Shown here one piece after another: positions 1 to 8,531 of a DNA stretch of 64,000 nt (position 1 is the first letter of the stretch; the number at the start of each line of letters is the position of its first letter). Source of the DNA: Bifidobacterium breve (GTDB taxonomy: Bacteria; Actinomycetota; Acidimicrobiia; Acidimicrobiales; Microtrichaceae); assembly GCA_945901935.1 (NCBI GenBank), contig CAMDLX010000003.1, forward strand, positions 1 to 64,000. Direction: 5' to 3'. The notes beneath the pieces are model-generated. The model did not search any database. It was not told the DNA's origin and saw only the letters and a program-made list of their open reading frames with translations. The position numbers were made by a program, and so were the translations under genes.

Positions 1-2
1 CA

Positions 3-80
3 GAACGCATGAGCAGTGCACTCTCAAAGAGCCTGTTCGGCCTTCGTCCCGGTGGTTTGCAGATCCCGAGCAAGGCCTAA
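3..80 (+). CDS. C-terminal end of an upstream CDS (truncated by window start), unknown product
   Basis: Open frame ...ERMSSALSKSLFGLRPGGLQIPSKA* ending at TAA 78-80, immediately upstream of the next CDS. Confidence 0.35.
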   Translation, partial: ERMSSALSKSLFGLRPGGLQIPSKA

Positions 81-84
81 GAAG

Positions 85-921
85 GTGTCCTCGCTTCAAT
101 CCCAAGAGTTCGAGACCCTTCTCTACGAGGAGCAAGATGGTGTTGCCACGGTCACGCTCAATCGACCCGAAGTTGCAAATGCTTTCGATTCGAGGATGCA
201 GCGTGAGCTTCGCCACCTGTGGCGGTCGCTGCGTCACCATGACGATGTCCGATGCATTGTCCTGACCGCAGCGGGGGATCGCGCATTCTGTACTGGAATC
301 GATCGCACCGAACAGATGGGTAGCGAGTCAGAGCGCGACTCGGAAGTACACATTGGCTCGCGAAGCACGCCGTTCCATTTTGACGACCCCGGTGAGTGGA
401 TCGGCCCCAAGGCCAACGACTTGTGGAAACCGGTCATCGCTGCAGTAAACGGGATGGCCTGCGGCGGGGCGTTTTACCTGCTTGGCGAAGTGGAATTCAT
501 TCTTGCCGCCGAACACGCAACCTTTTTTGACCCACACGTGACCTACGGCATGTGCGCAACTTTCGAACCCATTCAGATGTTGCAGAAAATGCCGTTCGGA
601 GAGGTCATGAGGATGTCTCTCATGGGGAATCACGAGCGCCTCTCTGCAGAGCGAGCACACCAGATTGGTATGGTCTCAGAAGTTGTGCCAGCTGATGAGC
701 TAGCAGCGGCCGCCGCACACTGTGCACAGGTGATTGCCTCGGCTCCCGCGCTAGCCGTGCAAGGAACCGTGAGGTCGATCTGGGCTGGCCAAGAACTCAG
801 CAGAAGCCAAGCGCTCGGCTCCGGATACTCATTTATTGGCTTGGGGACAAGCCAGGAATCCATCAAAGAAGGTCAACAATTCTTTGCATCGGGACAACGC
901 ATCGAGTGGCGATTGCGGTGA
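85..921 (+). CDS. Enoyl-CoA hydratase/isomerase (crotonase) family
   Basis: GVATVTLNRPEVANAF and AVNGMACGGAFYL crotonase signatures; GTG start at 85 chosen over the longer ORF from 16. Confidence 0.85.
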   Translation: MSSLQSQEFETLLYEEQDGVATVTLNRPEVANAFDSRMQRELRHLWRSLRHHDDVRCIVLTAAGDRAFCTGIDRTEQMGSESERDSEVHIGSRSTPFHFDDPGEWIGPKANDLWKPVIAAVNGMACGGAFYLLGEVEFILAAEHATFFDPHVTYGMCATFEPIQMLQKMPFGEVMRMSLMGNHERLSAERAHQIGMVSEVVPADELAAAAAHCAQVIASAPALAVQGTVRSIWAGQELSRSQALGSGYSFIGLGTSQESIKEGQQFFASGQRIEWRLR

Positions 922-935
922 TTGTCTGGGCAACC

Positions 936-1532
936 TCAGGCGGGAACGTCTGCAAAGAATCCGCGGTGAATCACGGTGGCAGCCGTGTCGAGAACGAGAC
1001 CCTCATCACCCAAGTCTTGGTTCACAATCAGCGAGGTGAATCGTTCCATCATCGAGACCAAAGCGACCACCCTCAGCAGACCATCCTCGGGGTGCGAGCG
1101 AGACATGCGCTCGGTCAGCGATTCTGCAATCGAAGCAAACGAGTCCAGCCCCAGTTGGGTGAGCTCGGGATTATTAAATTGGTTCTCAACCCAGGCGCGC
1201 ACCACAACCCCATAGGAGCGGTAGATACTCACAAACTCGGTCAGCCATTCGCGCAACGCTTGCCGACCGGCAGCATCGGCGGAGATGTCTCCAAGGGCTT
1301 TGGTCATTGCGCCGAGCTCATCTGCGCAGCTTCTAGCCAACTCGAGAATCAGGGCTTCTTTGTTCGCGAAGTACAAGTAGAAGCTGCCGTGCGAGACCTG
1401 AGCAACAGAAACCACATCGTCTACTCGCGCAGCGTGATATCCGCGTTCGGCCAATACCTGCATGCCCGCCTGAAGCAATTTGGTGCGAGTTGCGGCGCCT
1501 TGTTGACGCTGAGGTGGTTTCGTAGTTGCCAT
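936..1532 (-). CDS. TetR/AcrR family transcriptional regulator
   Basis: N-terminal HTH TRTKLLQAGMQVLAERGYHAARVDDVVSVAQVSHGSFYLYFANKEAL. Confidence 0.9.
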   Translation of the reverse strand: MATTKPPQRQQGAATRTKLLQAGMQVLAERGYHAARVDDVVSVAQVSHGSFYLYFANKEALILELARSCADELGAMTKALGDISADAAGRQALREWLTEFVSIYRSYGVVVRAWVENQFNNPELTQLGLDSFASIAESLTERMSRSHPEDGLLRVVALVSMMERFTSLIVNQDLGDEGLVLDTAATVIHRGFFADVPA

Positions 1533-1543
1533 AAGGGATTCCT

Positions 1544-3070
1544 GTGCTTGCCACTACCGTAAGACAAGCGGGTCGTCGGTTCGCTAAGCGTAGCTTCCAA
1601 ATCGCCCCATCTGGATGGGGTATGAGTTACGAGCAACTAGACCGATGGTCAGAGGAAGCAGCCGTTGGGCTGGCGGATCGCGGCGTGGCTGAATCCTCGG
1701 TGGTCGCACTCGTGCTTCCCTCATGCCCCGAGTACACGGTGCTCTACGCGGCTTGCGCCAAATTGGGTGCAATAACTGCAGGTATTAACCACCGTCTGAC
1801 ACCCCTTGAACGCGACCGCGTGGTGACGTTGGCTCAGCCCGACCTCATCCTGAGCACGGCCGATCTTCTGGATCGGCGAGAGTCTGCGGAACTCATTCAA
1901 CCCTGTGGCTACGTACCTACAGATTCTGATGTGCCTGAGTCTGAGGAAACTGAAGCAGAGGTGCTGGCCGGGCTGCGAGTTGTGGGTGGGGTTGTTGCAC
2001 CGCTGGCCGAAGACCTTGACCGACCGATCTGCATCGTGTTCACATCTGGAACCACTGGCACCCCCAAAGGAGCTGTCTTTTGCGGCCGGCAACTGCAGTT
2101 CATCTGCCAGGTTGATACCCAGCACAAATGGAACAGCCCGCAGGACCTTGGCCTTCATTCCTCCGCAGGAACCTCGCTCACGCATCTCGGGCCGATGACA
2201 AAACTGCTGGGTAATCTGCATGGCGGTGGGACCAGCCACCTCATGAAGAAGTGGACTGCTCTCGGGGGACTTGAAGCTGTCGAGCAGTTTCGCATGCCTG
2301 TCATTGCGGGAATCCCGACTCAGCTTGCATTGATGCTGCACCACGACTCGTTTGATCAGTTCGACTTGTCTTGCGTGCAGGCGGTGATTGTTGGTGGCGG
2401 TCCCGCCACTCCGGCACTGATTACAGAAGCCAGAGAGCGCCTTGGTGTTCCCGTTGCAGTCCGCTACTCATGCACCGAGGCCGGAATTGGAGTGGGAACC
2501 TCGTTCCAAGATCCCCCCGAGGATGCTCTGCAGTCAGTCGGTCGCCCGCACCTAGGGGTGGATCTCACCGTTCGGTCAGAGACTGGCGAACTCCTCGCAC
2601 ACGGCAAGATCGGCGAGATCACACTGAAATCACCTGCCGTTATGTCTGGGTATTACAAGGATCCAGCCGCTAGCAGCGCCGCTTTTTGGCCCGATGGCGC
2701 ACTCCGCACCGGCGACTTGGGCCACCTCGATACGGCTGGCCGTTTACACCTTGTGGGTCGATCCAAGGAGATGTACATCCGCGGTGGCAACAACGTGTAC
2801 CCAATGGAAGTCGAATCCGTACTCTCTCAACATGACGGTGTGGCTCAACTAGTCATTGTGCCGCGGCCGGACCCCACCATGGGAGAGATCGGCGTGGCTG
2901 TTCTCGTACCCAGCGATCCGCTGAATCCGCCCACGCTGGAAGAACTGAGGGGCTTCGCGGCTGAGCAGATCGCTCCGTTCAAGTTGCCCTCGGAGTTAGT
3001 GCTGCGGGATTCATTGCCGCTCACGCCTATGGAAAAAATTGACCGTAACGCAATCAGGGAGGAACTGTGA
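1544..3070 (+). CDS. AMP-dependent acyl-CoA synthetase/ligase
   Basis: CIVFTSGTTGTPKGAVF P-loop; YKDPAA..FWPDGALRTGDLG; GRSKEMYIRGGNNVYPMEVE. Confidence 0.9.
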   Translation: MLATTVRQAGRRFAKRSFQIAPSGWGMSYEQLDRWSEEAAVGLADRGVAESSVVALVLPSCPEYTVLYAACAKLGAITAGINHRLTPLERDRVVTLAQPDLILSTADLLDRRESAELIQPCGYVPTDSDVPESEETEAEVLAGLRVVGGVVAPLAEDLDRPICIVFTSGTTGTPKGAVFCGRQLQFICQVDTQHKWNSPQDLGLHSSAGTSLTHLGPMTKLLGNLHGGGTSHLMKKWTALGGLEAVEQFRMPVIAGIPTQLALMLHHDSFDQFDLSCVQAVIVGGGPATPALITEARERLGVPVAVRYSCTEAGIGVGTSFQDPPEDALQSVGRPHLGVDLTVRSETGELLAHGKIGEITLKSPAVMSGYYKDPAASSAAFWPDGALRTGDLGHLDTAGRLHLVGRSKEMYIRGGNNVYPMEVESVLSQHDGVAQLVIVPRPDPTMGEIGVAVLVPSDPLNPPTLEELRGFAAEQIAPFKLPSELVLRDSLPLTPMEKIDRNAIREEL

Positions 3071-4074
3071 CAAAGAGACTCAGTGCAGTCCAAGTGCAGG
3101 GGCCACATCGAGCATTGGTGACTGCACCGTTCCGTGGAGAGGGCCTTGACCAACTCCGGCAGGTGGCGGATGTAGTGCTCGACCCGTGGATCGAGCATGT
3201 TCCTCTGCGCATTTGGGATGGCGTCAAGTTGGCCGAGCGGGTTCAGGACTGCTCGGCCAATATTCTGATCGTCGAGTCGGACTTTGTGATGGGTCCAGAG
3301 ATCATGGATATCGGCCTGCAGATCATCGGCTCGTGCAGGGGTGATCCAAACAATGTTGACGTTGCCGCTGCTACAGAACGCGGAATTCCGGTGCTGTATG
3401 CGCCGGGTCGCAATGCTGACGGGGTTGCCGAGATAACAGTGGCGCTGCTGTTCGCCGTAACCCGTCACATATTGCAAGCCGATGCAGACCTGCGTGCCGG
3501 ACAGGTATTCAAAGAAGAAACCATCCCGTATCAGAGGTTCCGTGCCTGGCAACTTGCAGGCCAAACCGTAGGCATCATTGGTCTTGGGGCAGTTGGACGC
3601 GCAGCAGCTTGGCGGTTTGCAGGCTTAGGCATGAATGTCTTGTCATTCGACCCGTTCAACCCTGCGGCCTCCCACACAAACCTTGATGAGATGCTTCCTC
3701 ACTGCCAGGTGGTGTCGATGCACGCTGCGCCCAATCCCAACACGCTCGGCATGATGGGTGCCGAACAGTTTGCGGCCATGCCTGAAGGCTCGGTCTACCT
3801 GAACTCCGCCCGCGCCGGTCTACACGACTTGACGGCGCTCCTTGAGGCTCTTGAGTCCGGACATCTCTGCGGTGCCGGGCTCGACCATTTTGATGGCGAG
3901 CAGCTTCCGCCGGGCCACGGGCTCTTGACCCGAAGCGATGTCGTACTCACGCCACACATTGGCGGAGCTACCTATGACACCGAAGTGAACCATTCCCTGA
4001 TGATCGCCGCAGATGTGGCAGCGATCCTCACAGGAGAAACCCCGCAACACTGTGTCAACCCGGAGGTGCTCTAA
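3067..4074 (+). CDS. D-isomer-specific 2-hydroxyacid dehydrogenase (NAD-binding)
   Basis: GQTVGIIGLGAVGRAAAWRFAGLGMNVLSFDP Rossmann motif; LTPHIGGAT. Confidence 0.88.
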   Translation: MTKRLSAVQVQGPHRALVTAPFRGEGLDQLRQVADVVLDPWIEHVPLRIWDGVKLAERVQDCSANILIVESDFVMGPEIMDIGLQIIGSCRGDPNNVDVAAATERGIPVLYAPGRNADGVAEITVALLFAVTRHILQADADLRAGQVFKEETIPYQRFRAWQLAGQTVGIIGLGAVGRAAAWRFAGLGMNVLSFDPFNPAASHTNLDEMLPHCQVVSMHAAPNPNTLGMMGAEQFAAMPEGSVYLNSARAGLHDLTALLEALESGHLCGAGLDHFDGEQLPPGHGLLTRSDVVLTPHIGGATYDTEVNHSLMIAADVAAILTGETPQHCVNPEVL

Positions 4075-4734
4075 ATGAAGGATCTTGCCCAGGTACAGGC
4101 CGCCGTACTGGCTGCGTCAAAAACAATGTACAAACGAGGACTGGTTGAGGGCACTGCCGGAAACGTCTCGGGCCGCGTCGGCACCGATAGCGTTGTGGTG
4201 ACCCCCTCTTCGGTGGGGTACGAGGAGATGACACTAGAAGACCTAGTTCTGGTGGATCTAGATGGGAACACCATCGAGGGCAGCAGGTCGCCCACCTCTG
4301 AAAAGGCCCTTCATCTTGAGTGCTACCGCGCCTACCCAGAAGTGCGCGGAGTTGTCCACTGCCACGCCACCTATGCCTCAATGTTTGCTGCAGCTCAACG
4401 ACCGATCCCGGCAGGGATTGACGAGTTCGTGATCTACATCGGCGGCGATGTTCCTTGCGCTGAGTACCGTCAGAGCGGATCAGACGAGTTGGCAGCAGAG
4501 CTCGCTCCGCACCTACAGAACCGGTCAGCCGCCCTGATGGCAAACCACGGCATGGTCTGTGTTGGAAGCTCGGTAGAGGATGCGTTGAACTCGGCGCTCA
4601 TCGTTGAGCACAACGCCGAAATCATGTGGGGAGCAGAGCTACTTGGTGGAGTAGTGGCGCTGCCTGAGAAAGCTGTCACGGACTTTCGAAATATCTACGC
4701 GTTTGTTCGATCAGATATCTGGTCCACCCGATAA
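4075..4734 (+). CDS. Class II aldolase/adducin family (fuculose-phosphate aldolase-like)
   Basis: GLVEGTAGNVSGRVG; EKALHLECYRAYPEVRGVVHCHATYASMFA; MANHGMVCVG. Confidence 0.88.
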   Translation: MKDLAQVQAAVLAASKTMYKRGLVEGTAGNVSGRVGTDSVVVTPSSVGYEEMTLEDLVLVDLDGNTIEGSRSPTSEKALHLECYRAYPEVRGVVHCHATYASMFAAAQRPIPAGIDEFVIYIGGDVPCAEYRQSGSDELAAELAPHLQNRSAALMANHGMVCVGSSVEDALNSALIVEHNAEIMWGAELLGGVVALPEKAVTDFRNIYAFVRSDIWSTR

Positions 4735-4750
4735 GCAAAGGCAGTGCCGC

Positions 4751-5521
4751 TCAGCGCAGGGCGCCTGGTTCCTCTAACCACAAGTTGAGCGCTTGGGCTC
4801 GAGCGTTACGCAGCGTGAACACGTGGCGGACAGCCCTGCGAACGCGATGTTGCACAGCAGCCGTAGTTACGACCTGTCGCAGCAGATAGTCAGCGGCATC
4901 TCCGTGATCGACCTCGGCGTAGGCGTGAACTGCAAAATTTGGTACTTCAATCCCGTAGTGATCTCGGAGACCCTCGTACATGAGTTGCGCATAGCCCGTA
5001 GATGCGGCGAATCGCTCCCCCGCCCAACCGAAGGCAGCCAAACCCTCTTCGTAGCTACGGCGCATGTAATACATCGTTCCGAGCACTGCCCCAAGAGTTG
5101 CTGGAACTGGAACGTAGCTCAGCAAATCCTCGTCACTAATCCCCAACATGCGTGCCCACTCGACCTTCATGGTTACGTGGTTCGCATCACCGGCATAGCC
5201 AGTCTCGTCCGCCAGGTTTTGGATCCAGTGCGCAAAGTGTTCGCTCTGATCCAAGGTGAGTGCGTCTGGGTCAGGAGCGTTCGCCACAAGCGAAGCGAAC
5301 TCACCTGTGTACGTCACCCCTAAGAAGTAGTACTCCTTGCAATACCGGCGGAGGTGCTCCTCAGAGAGGGTCCCGTCAGCGACATGAGACCAGAGTTGAT
5401 TCCGTGTGACACAGACGCTGCCCTGTATGTGATCAAGTTCAGCCATGAACTCGTCAACCGGCAGCGACTCAGTAGTCAGCCCTACCCGAATGTCCTTGAA
5501 CTTGCGGATCTCATCGGCCAT
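4751..5521 (-). CDS. Heme-oxygenase-like / TenA-PqqC-like iron-containing redox enzyme
   Basis: Helical protein with YTGEFASLV, ADETGYAGDANHVTMKVEWARMLG and AYAEVDHGDAADYLLRQVV, resembling the E/E..H/D..H ligand pattern of heme-oxygenase-like oxidases. Confidence 0.7.
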   Translation of the reverse strand: MADEIRKFKDIRVGLTTESLPVDEFMAELDHIQGSVCVTRNQLWSHVADGTLSEEHLRRYCKEYYFLGVTYTGEFASLVANAPDPDALTLDQSEHFAHWIQNLADETGYAGDANHVTMKVEWARMLGISDEDLLSYVPVPATLGAVLGTMYYMRRSYEEGLAAFGWAGERFAASTGYAQLMYEGLRDHYGIEVPNFAVHAYAEVDHGDAADYLLRQVVTTAAVQHRVRRAVRHVFTLRNARAQALNLWLEEPGALR

Positions 5522-5537
5522 CTCTCTACCATAGAAG

Positions 5538-5561
5538 GTAACTGACGCTCATGTCAGTTAC
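5538..5561. promoter_or_regulatory. Operator site 1: GTAACTGAC-gctcat-GTCAGTTAC
   Basis: Perfect 9-bp arms, 6-bp spacer; upstream of CDS 4751..5521(-) and overlapping the stop codon of 5554..6567(-). Confidence 0.85.
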
Positions 5562-6567
5562 CTCGAAGGTCGTTGCGTTCAAGCGCCGCAAAACCAGGTG
5601 CGCAGGCGGCATTCAAAGCGTTTGCAGACTCGGCATCAAGCAGGTTGAAGCGGGTTGGAGGGAGTCCTCGTACCAAGGCTGCTGCAGTTTGCGAAAAGCG
5701 AGTATCAACGGGCAACTCAAAGAAGTCTGCTGCCCGTGCGATGACCTCGGCCGGTTGCTCGACAAGGTCTTCAAATGCGACTGTCTGCAAAGTGGTGTCG
5801 GACAGCAGCTGAGTTGCCTCGAGGCCACGCACAAGTTGCTCTGACCAGTAGCGCCCAAAGAGTTCCACCGGGGGTTCAGACTCGAGCCAAGCCCGAATGA
5901 GGCGGTCTACCCCTTCGGCGGAGTCATCGGCGGGATCAACTCCTTGCGGGATCTGCCCGTAGTACAACTGAACGGCTAGGCGATAGAAGGGGTGCTCCCT
6001 CATACTGAGCGCCACCTCTCGACCATCGCGAAACAAGTGCAAGATCTTGGCCTCTGGGAACAGTCGAAGAAGTTCCCCGAGATAGTCAACAGAAGAGCCG
6101 GAGCGTTCGATCCACACTGTTGCTTGCACAGTGCCAGCCCAGAAGGCAAACAGAGCTCGATAATGATCGGCCAACGAAGCCGACGGGCGGTTGTTCAGCC
6201 AATTCATCGATGTGTCAAACAGGGCATCGGGCTGCTCAGTCAGTGCTGGCAACGTTGAGACCAGAATCCAAGGCAGCGGGTCTGCGGGGCTAAAGCGATC
6301 CTGCGGGCGAAATGGGTATGTGACCTCTTCCGCTCGGTACCCTCGCGACAGCACATCTGTCATGACTTGGTTCGGAGCTGCCAACATCTCTGCCACTGCA
6401 GCACCCTGATGGACTCCCTCGGCGAATCGCGCCCCCCAGTCAAGGCCAGTGAACACCTCGTGAAGGCTGACGACTTCACGGTGTTGAGCCAGCATTCGCG
6501 ACAACAGGGTGGAACCGCATCTGCCAGTTCCCACCACAAAGCGTGCTGGTGACGGGGTAGAAATCAT
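5554..6567 (-). CDS. Sulfotransferase family protein
   Basis: N-terminal PAPS-binding-like loop VVGTGRCGSTLLSRMLAQH; KILHLFRDGREVALSMREHPFYR. Confidence 0.82.
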   Translation of the reverse strand: MISTPSPARFVVGTGRCGSTLLSRMLAQHREVVSLHEVFTGLDWGARFAEGVHQGAAVAEMLAAPNQVMTDVLSRGYRAEEVTYPFRPQDRFSPADPLPWILVSTLPALTEQPDALFDTSMNWLNNRPSASLADHYRALFAFWAGTVQATVWIERSGSSVDYLGELLRLFPEAKILHLFRDGREVALSMREHPFYRLAVQLYYGQIPQGVDPADDSAEGVDRLIRAWLESEPPVELFGRYWSEQLVRGLEATQLLSDTTLQTVAFEDLVEQPAEVIARAADFFELPVDTRFSQTAAALVRGLPPTRFNLLDAESANALNAACAPGFAALERNDLRGN

Positions 6568-7766
6568 CGACGGAGCCTGCGTTGCAAATCAGCGCGCCGC
6601 GATCGGAGGATTTGTGAGCGCTGCTCAGGAGTCACAACTTTTGTGCCAGGTGGCAGCTCCCGTTGCACGTGCTCGAAAGGGACTTGCCGGTAGCTCAGCG
6701 CTGGAAGTTGATCTGCCCACAGGAAGCGAACGGCGAGCGTGCCTTGTTCGTAGCCAGCGGGATCTAGCCAATTCGCAACGCCAGGATCGCGCTGCGCTAT
6801 CACGAACCGGACCACTCCGTCTTCATCAGTAACTGCTTGGGTGTGATTCAGTGACACTTGCCGCGAACCCACTGCTGCTGACTCCCAGAACCATGTGGCT
6901 AATTGGACTGACCAGTACGCACATGTCGGGGGAACCAGTTCAAGGATCACAGCCTGATCTGGCTCGCAGGCATAGCCACCCATTCCGTATGCCTGACCTG
7001 TAAGGCCAGTGGCATTGCTCGGCGGCAAGAATGCCTGAACTGGTCCAGGGTCGGACTGAGCCAAGGCGCGTCCCCATTCGGACCAGCATCTCGCCCCCGC
7101 GGTGAGCCATAAGCCAAGGAGATCAAGCCGCCGGCCAAACTCCTGTTTGTCAAGCGCAGGTGGCGGGAGCAATAGGTCCAACCGTTCCACACAGAGTGAG
7201 GCCGGTTCCTCAGTGGCCCAGTCCCCAAAATATTGCCGAAGGAAAAGGTGTGTGGCTTGTGGTTCAGTCTGCAGCCAATATGCCCAGGGTTCTGGGGCAT
7301 CACTCGGAGTCGGTGGCTCAGGACTTACCCAGATCTCAATCGACCCGTCCGGTCCTCGATTGAGCCGGTCGCCCTGAACCGAAGAAACTGACTTCCACTC
7401 CGTGGCGCGCCCATCTGCAAAGTGTCCCGTGTTGAGCTGCAATTCGAAGGTCAGCGCACTACCAGGACTGCCCCAAATGCGGTAGCTACCACTTGGGTCA
7501 ACACCGCAGAGGGCGTAATTGCAGTCGGGGTTATCTAGCCCCCAGGACATGCGCGGATCGATACAAGGAACGAACTCGGGATCGTACGGGTCCATGTACT
7601 CAACGCAGTCAAGAATCCCTGCTGCTAGAAAGCGCAACGCATACCTACTGCCCTCGGTTCGGTGCAGTTCCGAGTCTGGAAGTTCGCTTGAGAAAAGCAC
7701 TGAACCCAACTCGTTGAGATTCTCTACAAACTCTGCCCAAGACTGCGAACCAAGAGGTTGAGACAT
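6564..7766 (-). CDS. DUF1214-type protein
   Basis: LDNPDCNYALCGVDPSGSYRIWGSPG ... GSIEIWVSPEPP; start MSQPLGSQ at 7766; ATGA overlap with the downstream sulfotransferase. Confidence 0.65.
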   Translation of the reverse strand: MSQPLGSQSWAEFVENLNELGSVLFSSELPDSELHRTEGSRYALRFLAAGILDCVEYMDPYDPEFVPCIDPRMSWGLDNPDCNYALCGVDPSGSYRIWGSPGSALTFELQLNTGHFADGRATEWKSVSSVQGDRLNRGPDGSIEIWVSPEPPTPSDAPEPWAYWLQTEPQATHLFLRQYFGDWATEEPASLCVERLDLLLPPPALDKQEFGRRLDLLGLWLTAGARCWSEWGRALAQSDPGPVQAFLPPSNATGLTGQAYGMGGYACEPDQAVILELVPPTCAYWSVQLATWFWESAAVGSRQVSLNHTQAVTDEDGVVRFVIAQRDPGVANWLDPAGYEQGTLAVRFLWADQLPALSYRQVPFEHVQRELPPGTKVVTPEQRSQILRSRRADLQRRLRR

Positions 7767-7770
7767 TCGC

Positions 7771-8526
7771 CTACTCGTCCCTGAACTGCGGGAGGCGACC
7801 CTCAAGAGATGCTCGAACTCCCTCGGCTGTGTCAGACATCGACATGAGGTCAACGGCTTGTTCCATACCTCGCGCTAACGACTCCTGTGGTTCAGTGAAG
7901 TTGCTAGCCAGAACAAGTTCTTTGAAGTGCCGCACTGCTCTCGGCGCCATCTGCCCAATCCGGTGTGCCAGGTCAAGCGCAGTAGCCCGTGCTGTCCCAT
8001 CCTCAACCACTCGGGCGACCCATCCCATCTCATAGAGACGCTTCGCTGGGAGACGTGCATCCCCAAGCATTGCTAGCTCGAGGGCATGAGCGGGAAGCAA
8101 CTGACGACCTAACGCACCAAGCCACTGTGCTGGCAGATTCCATCGCGACTCGGGCAAGCCAAACACGGCAGACTCACCTGCCACACGAAGGTCGCATCCG
8201 CAGGCGAGCATCATTCCTCCGCCTAAACAGAAGCCCTCGATAGCGGCAAGAACCGGCTTCACCGACACATTCTCTGCGAGTTCTGGATAGGGCGGATCAC
8301 TGAACCCACCGGCAGCAATCGACTGAAGGTTCGCCCCAGCACAAAACGATCGCGTCCCTGAAGCTGTCAGAACGGCAACGCGCAGTTCTGCAGTGCGATC
8401 AAGTTCTTTCCATGCATCACCGAGTGCTTTCAGGGTTGCTCCGTCATAGGTATTCAGAGCGTCAGGGTCGTCCAAGGTAACGACCAAAACAGTCTGGATT
8501 TGTTCGAGGAGCACCGCTGCGGCCAA
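7771..8526 (-). CDS. Enoyl-CoA hydratase/isomerase family
   Basis: VLVVTLDDPDALNTYDGATL; FCAGANLQSI; AIEGFCLGGGMMLACGCDLRVA. Confidence 0.87.
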   Translation of the reverse strand: MAAAVLLEQIQTVLVVTLDDPDALNTYDGATLKALGDAWKELDRTAELRVAVLTASGTRSFCAGANLQSIAAGGFSDPPYPELAENVSVKPVLAAIEGFCLGGGMMLACGCDLRVAGESAVFGLPESRWNLPAQWLGALGRQLLPAHALELAMLGDARLPAKRLYEMGWVARVVEDGTARATALDLAHRIGQMAPRAVRHFKELVLASNFTEPQESLARGMEQAVDLMSMSDTAEGVRASLEGRLPQFRDE

Positions 8527-8531
8527 GAGAC

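Noticed and set aside
328-660. Many antisense and overlapping ORFs in the track (for example 328..660, 1721..2344, 2845..3564, 30202..30408)
   Set aside because: They overlap strongly supported CDSs on the opposite strand or another frame, have no recognisable domains, and are typical of high-GC spurious ORFs.
1504-1517. TGACGCTGAGGTGG near the 5' end of TetR-1 as a possible degenerate operator
   Set aside because: Right half matches only 2 of 4 core bases and it lies in coding sequence; not distinguishable from chance.
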